Positions 1 to 10,444 of a stretch of 64,000 nt of DNA are shown piece after piece. The position numbers were made by a program, and so were the translations under genes. Origin of the DNA: Ilex aquifolium (lineage: Eukaryota; Streptophyta; Magnoliopsida; Aquifoliales; Aquifoliaceae); the NCBI GenBank assembly GCA_951799425.1, contig OX637398.1:21586270-21650269 (forward strand), read 5' to 3'. Under the pieces are notes generated by a model that made no database searches, was not told the origin of the DNA, and was given only the letters and a program-made list of their open reading frames with translations. Positions within the stretch are counted from its first letter, which is position 1; each line of letters starts with the position of its first letter.

Positions 1-860
1 AATGACACTGTTTTGATCATGAGTTATTCAAATTTTGGTCAAAAACTACTCATATTACACATTTTTTGTCAAGAGCTACCTAAATTTTATTTAAGAGCTA
101 TCAAAATTATTTTTTGTCTACATTTAGGTATTACGTGACAAATTTATGATCAAAAATCGTTAGCAATCTGTACGTTGTCTGCTTGAAAGACCATATAGAA
201 ACATATTCAATACTTCAGGGACCAAAATAATGTAATTGAAACATTAGAAACTAAAATGAGATAAATCTCATATTTTGAGAAATCTGCAGAGCAATTAACC
301 TTTTTTTTTTTTTTGAACCTTAAATCTCGCTTAATTCAATGACCCAGTTTTATTGACTGATTTAGCATCATTGAAAAAAGCAATTGCTATTAAATGATTC
401 TAAATCTGATAAACAAGAAATAAATGAGCATAAATATTTTCACCACAGTTGGCTACCCTTGTTTTCACATCGGAATCCCTCGTGGTTGCCAATATTCGAA
501 TTTAAGACGTTTGAACTTTTAGTTCATTTTTGCTACCACTTGAACTATCTATTGGAGTTGAGTATCGATAAAGAGAAATGTCATTTGTTCCTAATTTAGT
601 GATCTTATGTGGTGATATAATATATCATAATCATTAAATTGATAGTGAGTTTCAACTAACAATGGAGTTTAGTTTTAATCTAATAACCAATAATGATAAG
701 ATTAGCAAATAAAGTCACTAAATAATGTTTGTATAACATTGTCATCGGTAAATGCATATTACTTTGTCTGCTTAAGAATGAACTAAATTGTGGTGGCATA
801 TAAAATAAAAAATAAAAAATACCTTTGTTTCAAAGTACGACTAATACGTAAAGTTGATGG
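1..860. other. Left flank, no gene seen
   Basis: This stretch is AT-rich with a poly-T run at about 301-314. Its only open frames are short and resemble no family I know. I see no terminal repeats or target-site duplications. Confidence 0.5.
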
Positions 861-1039
861 AATTTTCTGACCAGTTGTGGGCATCTAGATACAAGGGGAA
901 TGTAACACCACTCTATCTACCCCTCAAGCTCTTGTTTCTACACTTATAGACCTCTCATCAGGTATGGATTCATCTACAGATTTTGCACAGCCACTAACTC
1001 AGTGCTATTCTCTACATCTCATTGTAACTTGTTTGGTTG

Positions 1040-1680
1040 ATCTGACTTAGCCTTGAATGTCTCAGGTAGAGCCACAATCATGTTATTTGCTGACTTATCT
1101 CTAAGGATAAGCTCTATGTCTTCAAAATTCATAAGTTCTTCATCTGAGAGCATTTTTTTTTGTCTTCTTCTACTTTTTCTTGCCCTTTGCTGATGGATTC
1201 TTTGATCTCTTCTCTGGTTCTCCTTCAGATAGGTCTAGGATCTACTTGAACTCAGCAATCTTCTGGTCTAGGATGTCCTGCTTTATCTGGACTTCTTTGA
1301 TCTCTTTCTGCTGCTCTTTAGTCTATGTAGGATTTTTCTTCTCTGTTGATGGACCTTGTTTTGGATAGGCCTTAATAGGAATGGGATCTCGTCTACTCAT
1401 TCAAGCGGCAAATTTCATTTGTTCCCTTTTTTTTTTTGAGTCCTATTAAGTGTTTGGTACCATGCTCCATAAGGAAACTTTGGATGCTGTACATGGCTTC
1501 ATTTTTCATCATGGACCTCAGGAGGATTGACTATTTTGAATCCAGTTTTTGTTATGATTTCAAATCTTCCTTTTCTTTTTCGGTTATGTCTTGCCTGGTG
1601 TTCTTGCTTCTTGATTCTCTGCCAAACACCTTCTCTGACCATCAATGGTCTAGCAAAATGGTCCATTTTTTGTAATCATT
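1040..1680 (-). pseudogene. Decayed minus-strand coding relic, coiled-coil-like
   Basis: Reading the minus strand between about 1325 and 1100 gives lysine- and glutamate-rich protein: a stretch containing KEQQKEIKEVQIKQDILDQK, an in-frame stop, then (after a shift of frame) LSDEELMNFEDIELILRD. The heptad-like charge pattern suggests a coiled coil. Stops and frame changes show that it is not functional. I do not recognise the family. It could be part of a retroelement gag or of a dead host gene. It lies just outside the 5' LTR of the copia element. Confidence 0.3.
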
Positions 1681-1701
1681 CTCTCTTAGCTTGGCCTTGA
1701 T

Positions 1702-3047
1702 TGTTAGAACAAAATGGTTATAAATAATAATATTTGACCAACTTAAGGCTTAAATTAAAGTGGGCCCCATACCTCGAAATTAGTGGGACCAAGTTTAAAT
1801 GTTTTCTCCTCCGCGAGGAAATAAACGTGGTATATTTATTTATTAAAAACTATTAAGTATTGAATAAGAAATTATGTCTCAAAGGGACCCACTTGAATGA
1901 GTGGAAGGAACTAAGTTTAATGAAGTGTAGTGTATAAAACTTGTCTCAAACTAGAAGAAGACCAAAAGTTTGGTGAGTTAATATACTCCTAGTTGGCTTC
2001 ATGGGTTGGACCCCAAGAGAAACCACACTTTTGTGAGCGGAACAACCACCTACAAAACCTTGGTTACCACACACGTGTGCCGCCCACCCGCCTCGCCATG
2101 ACCTGACTCGACCAAGCCGGGTTTGGGCCTTGGGTCAAAACGATATTATATTTTTGGACAAAATTCATATAGTGCGGTATGGGTTATGGGTCAAACAAAA
2201 CCGATTCGAACACGGATCGCAATTAGTCTTCCAACTAAAATTTAAATATCCAATAGGATTTTAAATTTTTATGCCCGTTAAATTTGAAATTGGCGCCGAA
2301 ATTCATTGGGTCTGTTCATTCTAGAGGTGCCTTTCTCTTTCATTACTGTTCAAGATTAAAGGTGTCTCTTCGATCCGAATAGGTTCAACAAACAATGGTG
2401 TCCCATGGCTCTTTAGGCAATCCGAACAGGTACTAAGGGTCTATAAATAGACTACCTCACTGCCATTTTCAATCCAACCCAAATTCTGAATTCTTTATTT
2501 TGTATTTTCATCTCTTTATCTCTGCATATTGTTGCATTGTTATTTCTTTTTCAGTTCAAGTATAAACACAGAGTTGTGTTTGTTAGAATTCTGAAGATTG
2601 AAATCCTGCTTCTTAGGAATGGAATATGTTCTATCGTAGGAGATAGTTGTTTAACAACCTTAAGCACCGAGAGGAGTAAATCTGTCTTAAGAAAATTGTG
2701 CATCATAGGGCTCGGGTTATTTCTGGTTCTCTGGATTATAATTTTTATTATTGCTGTTTTGCATCACTGTGAGTGCATTATTACAGTTTCTATTTTAACA
2801 TTATGTTTTAATTAAATAGGTTGCATATAACAGTACTTATTGATTTTAGATTTGCTACAGTAATTAGTTAGTATTTACTAAGTTTATAGTCTGATTATAT
2901 AGTTTGGATAACAATCTTAAGACGTATTTCGTTTATTGTATAATTAGATTAATTACTGTTATAATGTAAATTAGAATTTTGTATTCTGTTATATTACTAC
3001 ATTAGTTTGTTAAAATCAAAATGTTATTTGCTTCTGTTTATGTAACA
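1702..3047 (+). repeat. 5' LTR of the copia element
   Basis: This repeat matches the copy at 7489 through blocks such as TAGTGGGACCAAGTTT, GGTCTATAAATAGA and ATTTACTAAGTTTA. It begins TGTTAG, and a plausible end is TGTAACA at 3041-3047. The segment at about 1797-2151 is missing from the 3' LTR. The block GGGTCTATAAATAG at about 2438-2451 looks like the LTR TATA box. No clear initiator-Met primer site follows, so the right border is uncertain. Confidence 0.75.
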
Positions 3048-3097
3048 GAATTGTCTATAACAGATTCTATCCCTATTATCGTAAGTCTCATGGAGAG

Positions 3098-6000
3098 ATG
3101 TCCAAGAAATTTAAAAGCTTGGACTTTAAACGTTGGCAACAAAAGATGTTATTTTATCTCACCACACTGAATCTTGCAAAGTTTCTAAGTGAGGATATCC
3201 CTGCACTTAGTGAAAATAAAACTGATAAGGAGAAGTTGATTTTTCTGGAGGCTTAGAAGTATTCGGATTTCTTATGCAAAAATTATATCCTGAACGACCT
3301 GGGCAACACATTATACAATGTGTATAGTACAGTCAAATCTACAAAAGAACTTTGGGAGTCTTTGGACAAGAAATATAAGATCGGGGATGTCAGCACAAAG
3401 AAATTTATTGTTCACAAATTCTTGGATTATAAAATGGTGGATTCAAAGACCATCATAACCCAAGTTCAAGAATTTCAAGTTATATTTCATGACATCAATG
3501 TCGGGGGTATGTCTCTTAGAGAGTCATTTCAAGTGGTTGCGATCGTGGAAAAATTACCATCATTTTGGAAGGATTTCAAGAACTATCTCAAACATAAACG
3601 TAAGGAGATGAAACTTGAAGAATTAGTTGTTCATTTGAGGATTGAAGAAGACAATCGTAAATCTGTGAACAAAAGTGGAGTCTAAAGTCAACATTGTGGA
3701 AGGTGGGACAAAGACTAACAAGAAGAGGAAGCACAACGATGAATGTCCAAATCAAGGATCTAAGAAGTTGGCAAATGCTATAATTGTGGCAAACCGGGAC
3801 ATCTCTCCCAAGATTTTCATAGGCCAAAGAACTTTAAGAAGCCAAATGCTCAAGCAAACGTGACTGCAATGGACAAGTTTTCAATGGAAGTCTCCGACAT
3901 GAACCTCTCAGCAACTGTATCTGAATGTAACTTGACGGAACAACCCAAGGAGTGGTGGGTTGACACTGGCGCTACGCAGCACATTTGCTCCAACAAATGG
4001 ATGTTCTCTACTTACAAGAAGTTAGAAAATGATGAACAACTCTACATGGGGAACTCCTCTACCTCCAAAGTTGAAGGATTTGGCAAAGTGATACTAAAAA
4101 TGACATCCGGCAAGGAACTCACCTTGAATGAAGTGCTTCATGTGCTCGACATTCACAAAAATTTGGTGTCCGGCTCTTTGCTTAGCAAAAACGGTTTTAA
4201 GTTTAGTCTTTGTATCCGATAAGTTTATGATTACTAAGAATGAAATGTTTGTAGGAAATAGATACTTGAAAGATGGGCTCTTTAAGTTCAATGTAATGAC
4301 TATTGTATTAATAAAAATGAGAATAATTCTTCTTACTTGCTTGAATCTTCAATTACATGGCATGCTATGCTAGGACATGTTAATTATGATACAATTAGAA
4401 GATTAATTAATTTGAATGATTTGCCTAAATGTTATATTGATACAAATCATAAGTGTGAGCCTGTGTGGAATCAAAGTTGATAAAAACATATTTCAAAATA
4501 TTTAAAAGAAGTATCGAACCTTTTGAATTAATTCACAGTGATATTTGTGACTTAAAATTTATGCAAATTAGAGGTGGTAAAAAGTATTTTATTATTTTTA
4601 TTAATAATTGCACAAAATACTGTTATGTTTACTTAATTAGAAGTAAAGATGAGGCAATTGATGTGTTCAAGCATTATAAAAATGAAGTTGAGAATCAACT
4701 TAGCAGAAAAATTAAGACATTGAAAAGTAATATGGGAGGTGAATATATATCTCATTTTGTGGAGTTTTGTTCAACAAATGGAATTATTCACCAAACGAAT
4801 GCCCCATATTCACCACAATCAAATGGCGTAGCTAAACGCAAAAATCGAACATTGAAAGAAATGATGAATGTTATGCTATCAAGTTCGGGTGCACCCAAAC
4901 TTGTGGGGGGAAGTCTTACTATCTGCTAATTATATTCTTAATAAAATGCCTAATAAGAAAACAAATAAGACACCTTATAAATTATGGAAAGGTAGAAGAC
5001 CTTCCTATAAATATTTAAAAGTGTGGGGGTGTCTAGAAAAAATTGACAGTTCTTAAACCTAAAAGAGTTAAGATAGGACCTAAAACCATTTATTGTGTAT
5101 TCATATGTTATGCTCATAACTGACTAGAATATCAATTTCTTTTTCATAAATTAGAGATTCCTGGCGTGCATATTAATACAATTATTGAACTAAAGAATGC
5201 TTCATTCTTTAAAAATAATTTTTCATTTAATATGTCACATGAATCAAGCTCATTAAAGAGAGCATTTGATGCTACGACTAGTAGTGGTTAAGTCAATACA
5301 GACAAAGAGTTCATACAAGATGAACCTAGACGTAACAAAAGGACAAATACTTCAACATCATTTGGTCCTAATTTTGTAACTTATCTATTAGAGAATGATT
5401 CTCAAAATTTCAATGAAGCTATGTCCTCCCCTGAAGCTCTTTATTGGGAGGAAGTAGTTAATTCTGAAATTGAATCCATTATGAGAAATCATACATGAGA
5501 ATTGGTGGATCTCCTACCAGGTAATAAACCTTTAGGCTGTAAATGGATATTTAAAAAAAATGAAAGACGATAGATCCATTGACAAGTACAAAGCTAAACT
5601 TGTAGCCAAATGATATAAACAAAGGGAATGATTGGATTATTTTGACACTTATTCATCAATTACTAAAATAACATCCATATGTATATTAATTATTATAACT
5701 ACTTTGAATGGTTTTGAGATACAACAAATGGATGTAAAGACAACATTCTTAAATGGTGAAATATATGAAGAAATATACATGCAATAACTTGAAGGGTTCA
5801 TTGCTAATGGACAAGAAAGAAAAGTATGCAAGCTTGTTAAATCTCTTTATGGTTTAAAACAAGCACCAAAGTTGTGACATGAGAAATTTGACAAGGCAAT
5901 GTTATCAAATGAGTTTAAAATAAATGAGTGTGACAAATGTGTTTATGTCAAGAGCACTCATAGTGAATACATTATTGTATATCTTTATGTAAACGATATG

Positions 6001-6937
6001 CTAATTTTAGGCAGCAATAATAATGTCATTAAAACTACCAAACAGATGTTAACAAATAGGTTTGAAATAAAAAATCTAGGTGTTGCTGACGTTATATTAG
6101 GAATTAAAATTTTTAAAACGACAGATGAACTCATTTTATCTCAGTCTCACTATATTGATAAAATACTTGATAAATTCAAAAAGTATGAGATAAAAGCTAT
6201 GAGAACACTTGTCGATATTATTATCCATCTCTCCAAGAATAATGATGAAATCATATCTTAATTAGAATATGCACATATAATTGGTGGTTTAATGTACATC
6301 ATAGATTGTACTCCTCCATATATAGCATACTCCATGAATAAGCTAAGTCGATATACAAATAATTTAGGAAAAGACCACTGGAAAGTAATAATTAGGGTAT
6401 TGGGATATTTAAAACATACTCAAACCTATGATTTGCATTTCACAAAAATACTCAGTTGTATTCGAGAGATATACCTATGCTAACTAGGTATCCGATACTA
6501 AAGATTCAAAATTCACGAGTGGATATGTCTTTACCTTGGGTAGTACAGTCATATCTTAGAAATCCTCAAAGCAAACATGTATTTCTAGATCTACAATGGA
6601 ATCTGAATTCATTGTTTTAGATAAAGCTGGAGAAGAATCAGAATGGTTTTGCAACTTCTTAGAGGATATTTCAAATTGGTCAAAGTCTATGCCAACAATA
6701 TATATACATTGTGATAGTCAGCCTACGATTGGAAGGGTACAAAATTGTATGTATAAGGATCAGTCCCGGCACATACGTCGTAAACATAATGTCGTTAGGC
6801 AGTTGTTCTCGAATGGTATTATATCAATCGACTACGTGAAGTCAAAGGATAAGATCGCGGATCTTCTTATAAAAGGTTTGACTAAAGAGCAAGTAGAAAT
6901 TTCATCAAGGAGAATGAGTTTAAAACCTATTACTTAA
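3098..6937 (+). pseudogene. Copia gag-pol polyprotein relic
   Basis: This is the remains of one Gag-Pol frame. Gag starts at ATG 3098 (MSKKFKSLDFKRWQQKM) and is stopped by TAG at 3254. The zinc knuckle at 3776-3820 reads [14 protein letters not shown], with Phe in place of the last Cys. Protease has [11 protein letters not shown] near 3957. Integrase (about 4490-4900) keeps HSDICD, but the second acidic residue is Asn (SNMGGEY) and the catalytic Glu is Lys (AKRKNRT). Reverse transcriptase spans about 5440-6250, with YVND in place of YVDD at 5986-5997. RNase H (about 6500-6937) ends with KDKIADLLIKGLTKEQ. Several frameshifts and more than six in-frame stops interrupt it, so it cannot be functional. 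Confidence 0.9.
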
Positions 6938-7488
6938 CCAAGAGTCACCATAATGACCTAACTTAGCTGACCGGAGATTCCAAGATCTAAGTTCAGAGGG
7001 ACAACCGAATTATGTGTAACTCAGAGACGTACTGAGGAGGTTCATAACTCCTTCCCATTCCTATGATGAGACAGTGCATATCTACTGCGAGAACTAGGAT
7101 AAGTTACGCTTTTAATGATGTTTTTGTGACTTGGAAAAATTCAAGAAGGGTATAGCAGAATACTCAGAATTAGAAATCACCTATGTGAGTAAGAAGATGC
7201 CGTTTCTATGAGAACCATAAGCTGATTACTCCAAATTACTCATGAAACCAAGTGGTGTTCAAGACCAAAATGAACACAAACGTGAAAACCAACTGTGTCC
7301 GAAAAGAAACTGTGTGAATTCTATTGTCTTGGTTTACACAAACAAAGACATCAAGTTCACTAATTAGTCAAGTAAATCCGATAGTCTTTCGCTATAGAAA
7401 GTTCAAGGCTACTAGGCTACTTATCCCGATGCAGTAACCTTTCAATTGTACTTGAACTAGCGTCTGCATTTTCATTCATGTGGAGGAT
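6938..7488 (+). other. Non-coding 3' internal region of the copia element
   Basis: This 550-bp stretch lies between the RNase H stop and the 3' LTR and ends in the purine-rich GTGGAGGA, the expected position of the polypurine tract. No open frame of interest is present. Confidence 0.6.
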
Positions 7489-8277
7489 TATTAGAAAAAA
7501 AAATGGTTATAAACAATAATATTTTGAGCAACTTAAGCCTTAAATTAAAGTGGGACTCAAACCTCAAAATTAGTGGGACCAAGTTTTTGGACAAAATTCA
7601 TTTGGTGCAGCGCGAGTTGTGGGTTAAAGCAAACGGATTCGAACGCGGATCGCAATTAGTCTTCCAACTTAAATTTAAATATCCAACTAGATTTAAAATT
7701 TTTATGCTCGTTAAATTTGAAATTGACGCCGAAATTAAATTGGGTATGTTCATTCTAGAGTTGTCTTTCCCTTTCGTTATTGTTCAAGATTAAAGGCGTG
7801 TCTCTTTGATCCGAACAGGTTCAACGAACAGTGGTGTCATATGGCTCTTCAGGCATTTCCGAACAGGCACTAAGGGTCTATAAATAGATTGTCTCGCTGC
7901 CTTTTTCAATCCATCCCAAATTCTGAATTATGTATTCAGTATTTCTCTCTCTGTGCATATTGTTACATTGTTATTTCTTGTTCGGTTCATGTATAAACAT
8001 AGAGTTGTGTTCGTTGAAGTTCTGAAAATTGAAGTGCTGCTTCTTTAGAAATGAAAACTCGTTTCGTCTTGAGGGACAATTGCTTATCAACCTTAAATAC
8101 AGAGAGGGAGCAAATCTATCTTAAAAAAATTTGTGCATCACAGGACTCGGATTATTTCTGATTTTTTAGATTCTAATTTCTATTATTATTGTTCTGCGTT
8201 ACTGTAAGTGCATTATTATATAGCAATTAATTAGTATTTACTAAGTTTAGAGTCTGATTATATAGTTTGGATAACAT
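7489..8277 (+). repeat. 3' LTR of the copia element, internally deleted
   Basis: This repeat aligns with the 5' LTR from ATGGTTATAAACAATAATAT to the block TATAGTTTGGATAACA. Compared with the 5' LTR it lacks about 355 bp after CCAAGTTT and about 80 bp near its right end, so the two LTRs differ greatly in length. The exact right border is unclear. Confidence 0.75.
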
Positions 8278-8673
8278 TGATAACTAGTATTTCTTGGGAT
8301 ACCCTGATTATCACGGAAGTGATAGGAACCATGCCCATGTTGGTATTTTTCTTGAAGTTTGAAAATCTCTGGGTCAACAACACCATTAAATATCTTTTTA
8401 TTACCATTGTAGATTTGAATGTCTCATTCTCCTCTAGTGCTAAATTGGAGACCACTGAATATAATCTTTTGAGCATCTATCTTTAGTACCAGATGTTGAT
8501 TGTTTAAGTGGCTCCCTTTGCGTCAAATGGAATAAGAGCTGTTCGTGACTATTGACTTCTAGCTGCTCATTTGTTTTATTAGTAAAACAGGTGAAAGTAG
8601 CTGTTGATGATAGATGTTTGTATGAAAAAAATGCAAAAAAAAACACGCTTATTTTTAATGAGCGACTCCCTAA
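8278..8673. other. Short intergenic stretch, nothing recognised
   Basis: This segment lies between the copia 3' LTR and the Tourist-like element. Open frames occur on both strands but overlap one another and match nothing I know. Confidence 0.4.
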
Positions 8674-9596
8674 TGCTCCGTTTGGTACGATAGAAAAGTG
8701 GAAGGATGGAAAGGTGGAAGGATGGAAAGTGGGATGGATAAATAAAACATCATGTTTGGTAAGGAAGGAAAGTAGGAATGATGAAAAAGTGGATGGATTA
8801 ACTTTCATTCCAACTCACCAAAATCAATCCCTCCAAAATTGGAAGGAAAGTGGATGGAAAGTTAATTATTTGTGTTGAGATGTATCTTATTTGTCTATAT
8901 ATCTTTTAATATATACATATATTATATATACATTAATTTCATATAAAAATACAATGATAAAATATGTATTTATATATATATATTTTTTAAAAATTTAAAA
9001 ATAAAATTAAAAAAATTAAAAAAATTAAAAAAATTAAAAAAATTAAAAAAATTAAAAAAATTAAAAAAATTAAAAAAATTAAAAAAATTAAAAAAATTAA
9101 AAAAATTAAAAAAATTAAAAAAATTAAAAAAATTAAAAAAATTAAAAAAATTAAAAAAATTAAAAAAATTAAAAAAATTAAAAAAATTAAAAAAATTAAA
9201 AAATTAAAAAAATTAAAAAAATTAAAAAAATTAAAAAAATTAAAAAATTAAAAATAAAAATAAAAAAAATTAAAAAAAATAATAATAAACAGGTCAACTC
9301 GTAACTCGACACGACACAATTAATTAAATGAGGTGAGTTAGATTTTACTAATGTTTGACATAAATCCGTAATGACTCAACACGAATCTGCTACGATACGA
9401 CTCGATTGTCACCCCTAATCTTATCCAGCATAAAGAAAAAAAAAAAAAAAATTAGTCATTTTTATTTTCCATCCATCCAACCAAACACGAAGGAAGAAAA
9501 GTGTATACATCCTACTTTCCTTTCTTGAAGGATAGAAAGTGTATCCCTCCTACTTTCCATCCTTCCTATTTTCCATCCTTCCTACCAAACGGAGCA
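8674..9596. mobile_element. Tourist/PIF-Harbinger-like non-autonomous element
   Basis: The 923-bp element is bounded by inverted repeats. The left end reads TGCTCCGTTTGGTA and the right end is its reverse complement. GGAAGGATGGAAAG-like motifs continue the similarity inward for some 60 bp on each side. The trinucleotide TAA flanks both ends (8671-8673 and 9597-9599), the target size used by PIF/Harbinger and Tourist elements. It has no transposase. Inside are a long A-rich tandem repeat and, near 9285-9420, a fragment of the hAT-like family that is also present at 60596-61239. Confidence 0.75.
9003..9262. repeat. Tandem repeat of 9-bp unit TTAAAAAAA
   Basis: About 28 nearly perfect copies of TTAAAAAAA run head to tail inside the Tourist-like element. 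A few copies have one A fewer. No protein can be encoded here; replication slippage is the likely origin. Confidence 0.9.
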
Positions 9597-9936
9597 TAAA
9601 TGAATGCAGAGACTCTTTTCTGGAAATGGGCTCTGCAGCAGTTTGATGATTTGTTGATTAAGATTTTAATTGCAGCTGTTGTTGTTTCTTTCCTTTCACC
9701 ATTGCTTGTCGGAGAGACAGGATTAAAGGCCTTTTGGGAGCCTTTTGTAAGATGCAATAATCTTCTGCATGAAAAATTCCTATTCAGTTCTTGATTGTGT
9801 ATATATTGGTTCATATTTTATTACATGCGTCATTTCTTTAAGAGTTCAAATTTCTTGTATGCATTGTGATTGATCATACAATATGATCCTGTTATGGTTT
9901 TCTCTCCCTCTTGGTGTTGTAGTTGATAATCGTGAC

Positions 9937-10103
9937 GAGTAATGCTACATGAACTTAAAAATTAGACTTAAAAAGTAGACTTGATAATCACAACCATTAA
10001 TTCACTGTGGGTCCCATTATTTATTGAGACTCACTACCTATTCAATGGTTGTGATTATCAAGTTTATTTTTTAAGTCTAATTTTTAAGTCCATGCAGCAT
10101 TAC
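9937..10103. mobile_element. 167-bp MITE with 9-bp target duplication
   Basis: The ends form a near-perfect inverted repeat (GTAATGCTACATG at the left, CATGCAGCATTAC at the right), continuing into TTAAAAATTAGACTTAA-like sequence. TCGTGACGA is duplicated at 9928-9936 and 10104-10112. A 9-bp duplication points to a Mutator-like MITE. Related copies lie at 16178, 28256 and 61513. Confidence 0.75.
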
Positions 10104-10444
10104 TCGTGACGAGTAATAGATTTCTAACAAAATGCATCTACATTAGTTCATTATGTCACAAAAATGGGCTATGCCCCCTCACTAGTAACGGCTGAAAATC
10201 TAGATTGCAACAATGGGGCCATGGGGGTAACCCTAAACTACCAAACGTTAAATCACACAAATTAATGGCAGGAATTTAAAGTTTTGGAACATACAAACTA
10301 CTCTAGCCAGCACTACCAACTGTTTCTGTCACTAATTTTTTAGGTTAGAATTACACGAAAAATGTTTGGAAAAAATAATATTTTCAAGTCTTCCCAATCT
10401 AATGATAATCATTTTCTTGAATACCATATAAGCCACCCACATAT

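Larger units (their letters stand above)
1702..8277 (+). mobile_element. Degenerate Ty1-copia LTR retrotransposon
   Basis: Two related long terminal repeats, starting at 1702 (TGTTAGAAC) and 7489 (TATTAGAA), flank a gag-protease-integrase-RT-RNase H region on the plus strand. The integrase-before-RT order defines Ty1-copia. A purine-rich tract (GTGGAGGA) immediately precedes the 3' LTR. The element has many stops, shifts and lost catalytic residues. The LTRs have diverged and the 3' one carries deletions, so the insertion is old. I could not find a convincing target-site duplication, and the right end is approximate. Confidence 0.9.

Noticed and set aside
3588..3827. Minus-strand frame inside the copia gag
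   Set aside because: It is a shadow of the gag coding strand, which carries the zinc-knuckle and protease motifs.
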